The translations under genes and the position numbers were made by a program. Shown here piece after piece: positions 36,423 to 49,319 of a DNA stretch of 64,000 nt. Every line of letters starts with the position of its first letter. Position 1 is the first letter of the stretch. Source of the stretch: Glandiceps talaboti. Taxonomy: Eukaryota; Hemichordata; Enteropneusta; Spengelidae. The stretch lies in NCBI RefSeq assembly GCF_964340395.1, contig NC_135570.1, positions 6,822,822 through 6,886,821 of the forward strand, in the 5' to 3' direction. The notes below the pieces were generated by a model. The model saw only the letters and a list, made by a program, of their open reading frames with translations, was not told the origin of the DNA and ran no database searches.

Positions 36423-36735
36423 TTATCTTAAAATGCACTGAAATGAATGTACATGTACTGAAATATATGAAATTGTAGACTTAAAGTTAAAACAAACTGC
36501 AGTGTTTGGAAATGAGTGTGAAATATACAAAATTGAAGTACTTAAAAACAAGTTGCAGTGTTTGGAAATGAGTGTACATATACTGAAATATATGAAATTG
36601 TAGAACTTAATACAAATTGCAAAGTGTTGAAAAGAGTGTACATATACTGAAATATATGAAATTGCAGTACCGGTACTTAAAAACAAGTTGTAGTGTATTG
36701 AATTGAGAGTACATCTACATGTCAGAAACATGTGA
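36423..36735. repeat. Degenerate ~60-bp tandem repeat
   Basis: A phrase like GAGTGTACATATACTGAAAT followed by ATATGAAATTGTAG recurs about five times. Confidence 0.8.
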
Positions 36736-36999
36736 AATTAACGAGACCACATGGAGTTGATACCTGCCTAGGCATAAATTGTATGAAAGAGCCTAACAAA
36801 TTCATCAAATTCTGGGGCAAAGCATAAGTAATGTTTCCTGTAGGCTTTAGTCGTGTATTTGATGTTTGCTTAATTGTCATGATCTAGATTTATCTTGATA
36901 TTTGGTGGTGCCTTAGTATCCTGCCATGTGTTCTCTGGATTTGCATTTTTAGAAGTTCAATAATTTCATTTTGTATTATAACACTTAGTATTGCACCAT

Positions 37000-37510
37000 G
37001 TCATATTCATATTCATATTCATATCATATCATATTATTTTGATTCGTATCGTATCGTATCGTATCTTATCTTATCGTATCATATCATATCATATCATATC
37101 ATATCATATCATATCATATCATATCATGTCATATCATATCATATCATATCGTATCATATATTTATATCATATCATATATTGTATTGTATCATGTCATATC
37201 GTATTGTATATAGTATCGTATCATGTCATCATATCGTATCATGTATCGTATCATGTCATATCATATCGTATCATATATCATATCGTATCGTATATAGTAT
37301 CATATCATGTCATATCATATTGTATCATATATCGTATTGTATCATGTCATATCATATAGTATCATATCATATCGTATTATGTCATCATATCACATCATAT
37401 CGTATCATACTCAATCTATCATATCTTATTGTATTGTATCATATCCCATTGTGTCATATTGTAATAGCACATTGTGTCATATCATATATACAATGTATCA
37501 TATCCTATCG
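37000..37510. repeat. (TATCA)n pentanucleotide satellite with TATCG variants
   Basis: About 510 bp of TATCA/TATCG/TATTG units. The open frames rich in Ser, Tyr, His and Ile are artefacts. Confidence 0.98.
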
Positions 37511-38560
37511 TATTGGTAAACAGGTTGTGAATAGATTTTGCCAATAACATACGATTTTAAAAAGCATGCTACAAGAACATCAATACTAGAAATTTAATTG
37601 TTCAAAATGTTCACTTATCAGGTTATGCCAATAAATGTCAGTTTTCAGATTTATATTGAAATTAAAATCAAATATTCATGGACAGCAGTTTCTTTCGAAA
37701 TGTCAAAAATGAGGAGTAATGAAAAAAAAATGATAAAAGCTTAGGAAAAAAAAAAATTTCACAACCAATAGTTATTGCTTTGTTTAACTTTAATATCGAA
37801 GTGTGCCTGTTACTCTCATTGAAAGTGATGTATGGGGAGTTGCTAGGCAACCACTAATAAATTTAGGAGAAAAATTAAAAGTGCTTTGAGTTGAGTACGT
37901 CGTTAATGTTCTCAACATTTAATCTTTTATAATTTGCGTTGTAATGCTACGTAGAATAACTTCATAGGCTTACAATTAGATGTTATTCCGCAATATTTTT
38001 TCTTCATTCAGCCAAGGAAAATATGAGTGAGGGGCCATTGTCAGTATGAGTCGCTAGATGAGTAGTGACAACCCTTAACTCAAGAGTATTTTTTCTCAAA
38101 TGGCATATTCTATGTAAATTTATAACAATTTTGTGGAAAGGTTGACAATAATTAGTATGCAATAGTGCATATTTTACTTTTTAGCATTAAAAAGAAGTTT
38201 TGAGATGAGAATGATGTATGATTTGGTTGTTGCCGCCACTTTTGAAAGTGACTTGACTGCACATGACAGGTTTATTGAATTGTGGTCATTTTAAATTAGT
38301 TTTAAGATGGCAGAAGTTTGACATATATTGAAAGTCATACTTATGTTGTTATTTTTGACAAGCTGTGTTTAATTTTGTTGCCAGTCAAATTTATTATTAG
38401 TTTTTGCAACTAATTGCAATAAGTGTCAAATTTGTCTAATAATTAGATTGGGCACGTGAGAAGTTTGACGTTTCTTCTGGGCCTTAGGGACGATCACGCA
38501 ATGTCACACAAGCATAAATAAGTTCAATGGGGGGGGGGGGGTGTGTGTGTGTCAAATATC
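37511..38560. other. No gene recognised
   Basis: AT-rich, with no exon. A short poly-G/TG stretch is at 38529-38551. Confidence 0.4.
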
Positions 38561-38569
38561 AATGCGATT

Positions 38570-39420
38570 GCTGAACTTCATTTGCAGCGGCACATACACA
38601 TACTAGTAGTATTTGCAGTGCAATACTGAAAACATTGCATACCTGTATGTAAATGGTATGCAAATGAGGACACAATCGTTTGTTCGACATGAGATAGCGT
38701 AGGGCCATTTTTAGAGAAATTTGTTGTTTTAGACATTAGTAATAAGGGATATTTGCATTCGTGCTTGCAGTGTTGTCTGCTGCACTTTCACTAACTATGC
38801 TCGTGAAAGTATAGGCGCAGAGAAGACTGTAAGCATTTGTGTAAATACCCCGAGTACACCACACTTGCACTCACAGTGTCATGGGGTTCTCTGTGTTAAA
38901 GTACAATTTCCCTAGATCTATAGATAACACATTCTAAATACAACCAAAAACTTGCTTCCTTGCTCTGGATTCATACCTTGCAGTAGTTCCAAACTCAAAG
39001 TGTAAATAATATGTCAGAACTCCCATGACCCATGAGTGCAAGTGTGGCTTACTCAGGACATTGCATGAGTGTTTGCAGTGTTCTCTGAGGCAGTACTTTC
39101 ACTAGCATAGCGAGTGAATGTGTAGCAGAAAACATTGCAAATACCCCTGAGTACCCACACTGGGACTCACATGGCATGAGGTTCTGTTATTATTACGTAT
39201 GTTAATCTGAAACAGGAAATTTCTATAAAAATCATAAAAATCACACAGCATGATCACATAATTTCATGTGTAGTGAACGACAGGGTCCTCATTTGCATAA
39301 TATACGCATACAGATATGCAATAATGATTTTGGTAATGCACTGCAGTGAAAATACTGCGAGTATGCATGCCCACCAGTGCAAGTAATCTCCGGTACATAT
39401 GTAATATTACTATGATGTAT
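38570..39420. mobile_element. Composite nested inverted-repeat element
   Basis: The outer segments 38575-38670 and 39285-39410 are inverted relatives (ATTTGCAGTGCAATACTGAA near the left, TGCACTGCAGTGAAAATACT at the right). Between them lie two foldback units (38740-38960 and 39010-39230) that share CCCCTGAGTACCCACACTGG-like text with 11640-11850. A lone copy of the outer segment is at 50785-50890. Confidence 0.6.
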
Positions 39421-39441
39421 GTTTCTGTTATTAAAAACATT

Positions 39442-39795
39442 TTAAAGTGGCCATATGGATGAGAATTTGGTATTTATTTTGGATTTTTATTTGATAAAAC
39501 AGCCTCACTATGCTTTTCTACTTGAAAAAATAATGTGAAATAACATATACCAAGTCCATGTTCACATCTCAATAAACGGCAAAACATTAAACAATGTGTA
39601 AAATGTTTGTTATTGTACGTACAATAACAAACTTTTCACACTTTGGGCATCTTTTTGTAATGTATTGAGTTATGAACATGGACTTGGTATATGTTCTTTT
39701 GCATTATTTTTTCAAGTAGAAAAACATGGTGAAGCTGTTTTATCAAATAAAAATCCAAAATAAATAACAAATTCTCATCCATATGGCCACTTTAA
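39442..39795. mobile_element. 354-bp near-perfect palindrome (MITE-like)
   Basis: TTAAAGTGGCCATATGGATG at the left pairs with CATCCATATGGCCACTTTAA at the right, and the arms pair almost continuously to a centre at 39618/39619 (TATTGTAC|GTACAATA) with no loop. Arms are 177 bp each. No ORF. Its completeness suggests a young insertion or recent inverted duplication. Confidence 0.95.
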
Positions 39796-39799
39796 GATA

Positions 39800-41130
39800 C
39801 TAGCACTGAGGAAAGTCTGCAGATGAAATGAGGTTGCTTCATATCTGATGTATATCAGTTAAAAATTGAATTCTAAAATCTTGCATTTATAGAGGAAATG
39901 AAATTTCTATATTGATTTCACCAGTAAGGAGATAAGCACTGTATGTTAAAGTATAAACCCATTTCGCTGGTAATTTTCGCATATATTTCATTATTTGCAA
40001 TAAAGCAGATTTCAGAATTGAAGATACAGTACATCTTCTTTGAGTAATCCCTTCAAGTTGGTTTAAAATTGAATCAAGAAATCTGAAGTTATATTCAACA
40101 ATTTTATCGTACAACTTTTTTAGTTTCACTAGGTGAAAAAAGTAGACTTTCTTAAAAGTTGAATTTTCAGCATGCAAAATGAACAGCTACAGTTGAAACG
40201 CTGTAATAGTATATTTAGCCTAAAATAAAGACGATGTTCGACAAAATGTTGCAAAATTCTAGAATTTTTGTCACAAGATTTTGGTGACGGTAATTAGAAC
40301 AGTTTAGTGTCTGACAAAATGGTATTTCAGAAAATTAAGAATTTTTGTCAAAGATATTAAAAAATAGTAAATTTAACCACCATTGAAAAATTGATATAAT
40401 TTCACTCCCTGGTACATCAGAGAAAGAACGATATCATTCAATTATTTGGGTAAATACCATGACTTCTGTTCCATGTGCTAAATATTATGCATTACCAGTA
40501 CTGTAGGTGTACATGAGATAAAAGCTTCTGTATTTACTACTGAGATGTGATAATGTGATAGACAGTGCAGGGTTTCCTGTAGTATTTTAATGTGTTTACC
40601 ATCATGTTTTTACATTGCATCGATTGTGACCGCTATAATTATCATCATGGTTTACACCATATATAAATGTGTCGATGTTGCACTTGTGAATGTTTGTTTA
40701 GGGGGGGGGGGGGAGGTTTTTTGTGTGCTAAACGAATGAAGTTTGTTTTAAGCATGTGTGACATTGTGCGATCATCCCTAATCATAATTTGTAGGTATGT
40801 AAAAGGATTTAGTTCTGAAATATATCAAATTTGGATAAAGAAAATTGATAAATTTAGTTGTGCAGATATTATGAACAGATGTTGTCTGTCGGTATGGAGA
40901 GGTAACCCTGAAACAAGGCAAACTGCACGTAACCAGGGAAACCTTTTGAGATTTGTTGATTTAACAAAAATATGAAATATTTGTTTTGTTGGTAATTTTT
41001 ATGATTAGAAAGGATGCATGGAGAACTACTTAGATGTGTTATCTTTTTTGTCAGGATTTTCTTGAAATTTAATGAAACAACACAAATGAAAAAGTAAAAT
41101 GTGTGTTTTCAGATTTGTGATTGTTTATTG
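39800..41130. other. No gene recognised
   Basis: AT-rich. A poly-G run is at 40701-40713. Near 40900 there is a GGTAACCCTGAAACAAGG phrase related to 9160 and 13560. Not supported as coding. Confidence 0.4.
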
Positions 41131-41132
41131 TG

Positions 41133-41400
<268 letters not shown>

Positions 41401-41936
41401 ATCATAATGATGTTGTCATCAGCATACTCTCAATTGAGAGAAAAAATCCTCAGTGTATAAGGATAGTATTATATTTACGAACACAGAATATGTTATTGCC
41501 TTAGGGTTGTTGGACATCTGAAATATGCAACATCATAACAAATCGAGAGCTGGAATTTACATCATAGAAATCATAAATTTTGCATTGATCCAATGAAAAA
41601 TATGTCCTGATTTGATCGAAGACGATGTGTTTTGTCTAGAGGCAATAACATGGCATAATGAGAGACATGAAATGTGATTTGTGGGGAATAAAAAATCACA
41701 CCTTATATCACGAGTATGTCGTAAAGGGTTAGATTAGTGTGGCAGAATTAATGGGTTTTAGCAATGTGACCTTTCAGTGTTGTGTTAACAGATTGTAACA
41801 GCTCTATGTATGACAAGCTGTAGACGTGTCTCTTTGTGCTTGCCAATATTATACAGTGAAGTAGTTTCTTGTTTAACACTCGGCTGTGTTCGCCCACTGT
41901 CAACTCTGGTGTTCTCTGCTATTGTAAGCTACTCAG

Positions 41937-41975
41937 TAGATTTTCACAATTTGAACGAAGACATCATGGCAGAAG
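41937..41975 (+). CDS. GGCX: Candidate 39-bp optional cassette exon of GGCX
   Basis: CTACTCAG precedes and GTATGG follows this 39-bp block. If entered in phase 1 it reads VDFHNLNEDIMAE and leaves in phase 1, so inclusion or skipping between 31842-31875 and 57597 would both keep the frame. A 39-bp open block can occur by chance, so this is weak. Confidence 0.2.
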
Positions 41976-42519
41976 GTATGGTTATAGTAATACTCCTGTA
42001 CTCCAAGCACCTAAACTGCTTTTATGCTATCGTAACTTTGTCATAAAAATATAATTTATCGCCCAAATTGTTTCTCATTTTGCGATAACGTCTTAAAATT
42101 TTATAACTGTGCTTAGAAATTCTTCTTCTTAAATTGTTCATTGCCATTTCACGTCTACTGTGTGTATCTTGCGATGTGTGATATGAGACATGCATCACTA
42201 AACCTATTGTTGAATGTTAGGAGCCTCGGTCTATATATGTATTGTAGGTAGCAAGTAGTATATGTGTACATGTTCTCTTTTCCGTATCGCAGCAGGTACT
42301 GTTACTGTACATAGTTTGTTGTATGGATGTTTTGTGCTTTCTATGTAGCACCTTTTGAATTTAATGTACTAGCTGTTTCATTGTAGCAGATGTGGCTTGC
42401 ATATAGCTGTATAGTTTTGTAATAGGTATCATGGTATGTGCATAGATATACTGTTTTCTGTCATATTGTGAATATTACTATTCTATTGTGGCAGGTTTAG
42501 TAGTATGATACTTATGGTA

Positions 42520-43240
42520 GTTTTTAGCTCCGTTGTCAGTGACAGCTGAGTGAAGCTTACGGAATAGGTTGATTCTCCGTTGTCTGTTGTTTGTCAAGTT
42601 TTGTCTGTCAACTTTTAGCTCTTGCTGTCCAACAGCTGAGTGAAGCTTAAGGAATAGGTTGATTCTCCTTCATCTGTTGTCAATCAACTTTTGTCTGTCA
42701 ACTTTTTAGCTCCCGCCGCTGTCCATGACAGCTGAGCGAAGCTTTAAGGAATAGGTTGATTCTCCTTCGTCTGTTGTCCGTCATCCTTCAACTTTCCTAT
42801 TTTCATCTTCTTGTCTGAAACCAACTGTCGGATTGCTTTGATATTTGGTGTGCATGTACTGTTGGGGAGGCTATTCAGGTATGTTCATGCCAAGTTGACA
42901 TGAATAATTTTCTATTTTTAGCGATTTTTTTGGTATTTTGGTCAAAAACGATATTTTCGACTTCTACTCTTGAACTGGTCATCGGATTACTTAGATATTT
43001 GGTGTGCATTTGCCTTATGGGAGTCTATTTAGATTTGTTCATGTCAAGTTGATAGTCATTTTCTATTTTTTAGCAATTTTGGGGTAATATTGGTCAAAAC
43101 TTCTTCTCTGAAACTGATTGTCAGATTGCTTTGATATTTGATGTGTGTGTACTGTTAGGGACAGTCTATTTAGATTTATTCATGTCAAGTTGATTTTCTA
43201 TTTTTAGCAATTTTTTGGTATTTTCTAAAAAAAATGATAT
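42520..43240. repeat. Two degenerate tandem repeats (about 85 bp x3, then about 140 bp x3)
   Basis: First, CAGCTGAGTGAAGCTTAAGG followed by AATAGGTTGATTCTCC occurs three times. Then GATTGCTTTGATATTTGGTG followed by TGCATGTACTGTT and TTCATGTCAAGTTGA occurs three times up to 43240. Confidence 0.85.
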
Positions 43241-43539
43241 TTTCAACTTTATCGCTGAATCTGATAACTATTTCGACCACTATGTTGCTTGTTATATAAT
43301 GGTTTACCACACTGTGCTCAAAGTACTTTACAATTAGTACCTTTGGTATGGACCTATAATGGCACAGCATATAGCCCATGCAATCTGTATTAGTACATAA
43401 GATTAACACATTCATATTACAACCTCTATCCTACCAGGTGCCAATTACTCAGCTGAGTTTATATTATTTAGAGTGTTATTGCAGGAGTGGAGATTATCAA
43501 ACAGTACTAGAAGTATAGATTATCAAACATTTTAAGACA

Positions 43540-44410
43540 TTATGTACCAGCAGTGCAGATTATCAAAAAGTAAAACCATACTGGCTGTACAGATAATCAA
43601 AAAGTAAAACCATACTGGCTGTACAGATAATCAAAAAGTAAAACCATACTGGCTGTACAGATTATCAAAAAGTAAAACCATACTGGCTGTACAGATAATC
43701 AAAAAGTAAAACCATACTGGCTGTACAGATAATCAAAAAGTAAAACCATACTGGCTGTACAGATAATCAAAAAGTAAAACCATACTGGCTGTACAGATAA
43801 TCAAAAAGTAAAACCATACTGGCTGTACAGATTATCAAAAAGTAAAACCATACTGGCTGTACAGATAATCAAAAAGTAAAACCATACTGGCTGTACAGAT
43901 TATCAAAAAGTAAAACCATACTGGCTGTACAGATTATCAAAAAGTAAAACCATACTGGCTGTACAGATTATCAAAAAGTAAAACCATACTGGCTGTACAG
44001 ATAATCAAAAAGTAAAACCATACTGGCTGTACAGATTATCAAAAAGTAAAACCATACTGGCTGTACAGATAATCAAAAAGTAAAACCATACTGGCTGTAC
44101 AGATTATCAAAAAGTAAAACCATACTGGCAGTACAGATTATCATTAAGTGAAACTGTATCAGTACAGATTATCAAAAATTTAAAATTGTATTGGCAGTAC
44201 AGATTATCAAAAAGTAAAATTGTATTGACAGTACAGATTATCAAACAGTAAAACTATACTGGCAGTACAGATTATCAAAAAGTTAAACTGTATCAGTACA
44301 GATTATCAAAAAGTAAAACCAAACCAGCAGTACAGATTATCAAACAGTAAAACTATACTGGCAATACAGATTATCAAAAAGTAAAACTGTACTGGCAATA
44401 CAGATTATCA
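43540..44410. repeat. 34-bp tandem array, about 25 copies
   Basis: The unit is ACAGATAATCAAAAAGTAAA followed by ACCATACTGGCTGT. The first ~17 copies are nearly identical except that AGATAATC alternates with AGATTATC; the last ~8 copies are more diverged. GATAATC and GATTATC are reverse complements of each other. Confidence 0.97.
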
Positions 44411-45070
44411 ACTGTGAAGCCAATCTTATATTATTCAAAGAGACCAGAAGCAAGCTTTCATTTTTTAAAGTTTGGCGATATTTTAAGAACTTTGCTTTTC
44501 AAACAAATTGACTGTCAAGATACGTTCTACATCTACGTTGACAAAAGTATTGAAGCACATGAAAGAGATATTGAAAATAACAACGTGTGTCTTCGTAAAA
44601 TTGGAACCTGTATAACTCGGAGTTTGAAAAGAGATTCCATTTAGACTCCGCAGATTGAAATCCAGAACTAATCACACTACACAATGGTACTTTATACCTC
44701 AGTATCCAATATCAAAGACGAGGTATTTTATGTAACAGTTATTTTTTTTCACTTTGTTGGGACGTACAGTGTATAGATCAGAGAAATAGGACCCAAGTGA
44801 TCATCTTCAAATTTGATCTAGAATTCTTCATTCCAGTAGACTAAGTACATATATTAGATACAACAATCTCCATTAACTGAAATCACATTCAAACTGATAC
44901 TTGTAATGAAAAGGAATCTTGGATTATTTTATTTCTTTGAATTGCAGTAATAGTCTAATTTTTTTTGCTCTAAATTTTGATTGTCTACAACTGATACGAC
45001 AACATTCTGATCAGCAGCATTTCCAAGGTTGTATTTTACTTCATAGCTTTACAAATTATAGTACAGCCTA
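44411..45070. other. No gene recognised
   Basis: A 76-codon open frame (44414-44644) shows no family resemblance and begins inside the last array unit. Not supported as a gene. Confidence 0.4.
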
Positions 45071-45074
45071 CTTG

Positions 45075-45517
45075 CAATGTAGATGTGTAGGACTAACACT
45101 ACAACATTATTTTCGCTGTCCTGGTGGACATTTTGATTTTTTGAATTTTCACTTGTCCAACAAGTCTACTGTGACTCTTCAGTTACGCTGGTATTAGACC
45201 ACGCCCCCGCCGCTCGTAACATACGCAAAACATTAACATAAATTAAAGTAAAATAAAATCTGTTTCCCATGTAGCCTTTCCTGAAAACACCTAATTATAG
45301 ATTCATCATGTGACCTGATTGCATAATTTAAATATGTGTAATTATGTATTTGACCAATCATGTTGTATGGTGGAATGCCATTTGAGACCTGGTTACCAGT
45401 GTAACTAAAGAGATGTTGTAGACTTGATGGACAAGCAAAAATTCAAAAAATCAAAATGTCAGTAAGGATGGCGGAATAGTGAAGTAGCATTAGTCCGATA
45501 TGTCTACAGGTAGGCAA
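45075..45517. mobile_element. MITE family C, copy 1, with ~90-bp terminal inverted repeats
   Basis: The left end TGTAGATGTGTAGGACTAAC ... GACATTTTGATTTTTTGAAT ... CAACAAGTCTAC is the inverted counterpart of 45420-45517 (GTAGACTTGATGGACAAGC ... ATTCAAAAAATCAAAATGTC ... CTACAGG). The middle is non-coding. A second copy is at 51916-52465. Confidence 0.88.
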
Positions 45518-45944
45518 GTTTTATTGTTGCTTGAAGGCATCTCTACAACCTTAAACTTCAAAGTGCAAACAGACTAAAACCATATAGAGAACTAAAAGCT
45601 TCCCCAGATCAGATTAATTGAATAGGCTCATTTTAATCTTCTGTTGCTATAGAAACAGATGTTTTTTTGACCTATGTATTACAACGCCTTGGGAAGTGGA
45701 TTTTTAAGTGAATTATTGATGGGAATAAAAGATGACAGTTTGAATTGAATCAAGGGTACATAGTGGACATTAAAAGGCAGAACTAGTCACCTGGAGAATC
45801 TCCTTAATGTGATAATAGAATCAGTGTTGTTAAGTGCATCACTGAAGAGGTTTTGTTGAAAAGTAATTTCATTTCAAGCTGTATTCTGTATTGTTAGACT
45901 ATCTTCAACATCAATGGAATCTTGTCGTAGGAAAGTTAGAAAGA

Positions 45945-46118
<174 letters not shown>

Positions 46119-46520
46119 ACGAATGAGAGCAGCAGCCCAGATAGAGTGAGAATCGTTACCCTTGCAGTATGTATTAAAGCCCATATTTAGAACTATCATC
46201 CAGGTGTGTTAAAATCTTAATATCCATGGTAACAATACTGAATAATTTAGTAAGGTATTACATGCGAATAAATCTGACTTTTGGGTAGATGTAGCAGCTT
46301 AGGGTTTTGTTGAAGTGCGGTGTTTGTTGTTACCTCAGTGTGTTAGTTGAATGATAATATAACATGTATAATCCATCAAATCTTTGAAATGTGAGACTTG
46401 TATTCCAGCATTGAAATCTTCCACATAATCCTATGATACATTAAAACAACATCTTTTCACTCAGTTTTGCAGAACATGAATATATCAAAAGCCTGATACC
46501 AGTGCTAGTCATATAGGCTA

Positions 46521-46603
46521 ATGTGTGTGTATGTATGTATGTATGTATGTATGTATGTATGTATGTATGTATGTATGTATGTATGTATGTATGTATGTAT
46601 GTA

Positions 46604-46655
<52 letters not shown>

Positions 46656-46683
46656 TGTGTGGGTGTGTATGTATGTGTGTGTG

Positions 46684-46714
<31 letters not shown>

Positions 46715-46737
46715 ATGTCTGCCTCTATGTGTGTGTG

Positions 46738-46786
<49 letters not shown>

Positions 46787-46985
46787 GTCTGTCTGTCTGT
46801 CTGTCTACCTGCCTCTGTGTGTCTGTCTGTCTGCCTGTATATGTCTGTGTCGGTCTGTCTGTCTGTCTGCCTGTATATGTCTGTTTGTCTAGTCTGTCTG
46901 TACGTACATGTGTGTGTGTGTGTGTGCATGTACATGTGTGCATGTGTGTATGTGCATGTGTATATGTGTGTCTCTGTCTGTGTTT
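46521..46985. repeat. (TATG)n-(TG)n-(CTGT)n compound microsatellite
   Basis: ATGT to 46610, TG to about 46680, then interleaved CTGT, CTGC and TG runs. Confidence 0.98.
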
Positions 46986-47790
46986 CTCAAAAGTTTCAGA
47001 TTTTGTTTCTGTTCACACTTTTGTAAAAGTAATAAAGCTAGATTTTCACTTGATGAGATCCATTTCACTAGACGTGAGTGGCGAGATCTCTAGATAGATT
47101 CAAAACAAACGGATAGCCTCTAGACTAAGGAAATACAGCTACTCAATAGATTCCTAGAATTCATAACGTACATGTATATTTGCTGAGAAAATTGAAACAC
47201 AAGCTGAACATTTCAAGAGCCCTCAAACAGTTCCATGGTGATGACAGACACTCACTTGATTAGTAGTCTGCACTCCCTATAATCCTCCAATGAGCTGATC
47301 CGCCTTTGTAACATGAAAAGGGTCAAAACAAATTTGGAAAAAAATAGGGGTAGTTGTTGGGTCAACATCTTGTTATTGTAGGAAGAGGTCGAGACGTTGA
47401 TACCCATTATTACTAATAACTTGTCTGGACCATTGAGTGATTACATTTGACTATGCATCAAAGAATTAATTTGTAAATGAAAAAAGTAAGTGTTGAAATC
47501 TTTCCGAGGGAAAATATCGTTTTCAGTAAAGTAAAACACATCGATTTAGTGTTTTCGCATTATAAGAAATATAGCGGGAAAGTGTCCATCACATACGGTA
47601 AAATGCGCAAGTCGTTTTGGTTGAATTCCATACAAGAACCAATACACACACTTCAAAGATCATATGTGACTGTTCAGTTTTGGCAGCAAAGAATACATTC
47701 AATCTCAGATGATCATAGGGTTCAATATGACGTACACATGACGTATGTACGCAATCCAGTGTGCGTACATTACACAATGTACTGTATATG
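46986..47790. other. No gene recognised
   Basis: A frame at 47477-47857 is open for 126 codons but runs into the following tandem repeat and has no recognisable domain. Confidence 0.4.
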
Positions 47791-48090
47791 TGTGACGTCC
47801 ATCATACATATACAACATACGCAGTCCATCCTATGTACAAAACACATGATCCAATAATGTATGTACAATATACACAGTCCAACACACATGCAACATACAA
47901 TATGTACAACATGCATAATCCAATGTATGTACAATATACACAGTCCAACACACATACAACATACAAATCTGTTATATGTACAACATGCATGATCCAATGT
48001 ATGTACAATATACATAGTCCAATGCACATACAACATACAAATCTGTTATATGTACAACATGCATGATCCAATGTATGTACGGTATACAAG
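47790..48090. repeat. ~68-bp tandem repeat
   Basis: The phrase ATGCATGATCCAATGTATGT followed by ACAATATACACAGTCCAACA occurs about four times. Confidence 0.9.
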
Positions 48091-48749
48091 GATAATAAAG
48101 ATAACACAGATTATTACTGCCTACAGTGATTCTAATGAAATTTTCGACCCTCGAGGTTTGCTTTATTTCAAGCTATAACAACATCAGTTTTCAGAAGACA
48201 TCAATTTTATCGCTGTATAAAAGGTTAGACATTAATGACAGTCTACGTGTTATCTCATAGCAAGGCTAGATTTATTGGTTTTATATATACTGCTTTGGAT
48301 TACATAGTTCTGCTTTATTTCCCTGGAGGCGGGCTGCAACAACAGGGCTTATCTCGTGTTTTAGAATCTAAAGAAAGATAGATTATATCGCCATAGTTAC
48401 AGATATTGCTTTTATGCAAATATTGTTGATATTCATTTCAAATTATTATAATAATTCTTACTGAGACAAACTAAATTAGTTTCATAGATCTGCTGGTTGA
48501 ATCATTGTGAACAATTTTTGTCGGACTCAGTTTGAGTTAACTCTGCAGTTACAGGTATGTGTTCTGGTTTTGACAGTTGTTGATTTTTGTTTTTCCACCT
48601 GATGTGTCAATTTTTTCCATTGAAGCTGTTGTACATGTAGGTCATCAAACAATCTAGATACTGTCACAAAGTGTTGAAATTGTGGTTGGTTCGCAAACCT
48701 AGAAACTGCCTCCCAGTAGTTGCTGACATTGATGTGCAAAATCTAGTCA

Positions 48750-49310
48750 AGAAAGAACAAATCATTGAAGTTGTTGTCGGCAAAATGTTTAGCCACCAAA
48801 CATGAATCATTCAAGTTGTTGTAGGCAAACTGTTTAGCCACTAAACATGAATTCTTGAAATTGTCGTAGGCAAACTGTTTAGCAACTGAACATGAATTCT
48901 TGAAGTTGTCGTAGGCAACCGAGCATCTTGAAGTTGCCGTAGGCAAACTGTTTAGCAACTGAACATAAATCATTCAAGTTGTCATAGGCAAACTGTTTAG
49001 CCACTAAACATGAATTGTAGAAGTTGTTGTAGGCAAAATGTTTATCCACCAAACATGAATTCTTGAAGTTGTTGTAGGCAAAATGTTTAGCAACCGAACA
49101 TGAATTCTTGAAGTTGTTGTAGGCAAACTGTTTAGCAACTGAACATGAATCATTCAAGTTGTTGTAGGCAAACTGTTTAGCCACCAAACATGAATTCTTG
49201 AGTTGTCGTCGGCAAACTGTTTAGCAACTGAACATGAATCATTCAAGTTGTTGTGGGCAAAATGTTTAGCCACCAAACATGAACAATTGAAGTTGTTGAA
49301 AATGAATGCA
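48750..49310. repeat. 45-bp tandem repeat, about 12 copies
   Basis: The unit reads GGCAAACTGTTTAGCAACTG followed by AACATGAATTCTTGAAGTTGTCGTA. Because 45 is divisible by 3, the minus strand reads a 15-residue repeat (VAKQFAYNNFKNSCS) over long stretches, broken by indels. No start context, splice context or homology supports a gene. Confidence 0.93.
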
Positions 49311-49319
49311 TCATCTAGC

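Noticed and set aside
40667-40975. 102-residue ORF with poly-Gly
   Set aside because: Begins at a poly-G run and includes a dispersed GGTAACCCTG repeat; no domain.
43540-44410. CRISPR-like regular array
   Set aside because: The whole unit repeats head to tail without unique spacers, in a clearly eukaryotic context. It is a minisatellite.
44414-44644. 76-residue ORF after the 34-bp array
   Set aside because: Starts in the last array unit and shows no family resemblance.
47477-47857. 126-residue ORF
   Set aside because: The second half is the 68-bp tandem repeat, and the first half matches no family.
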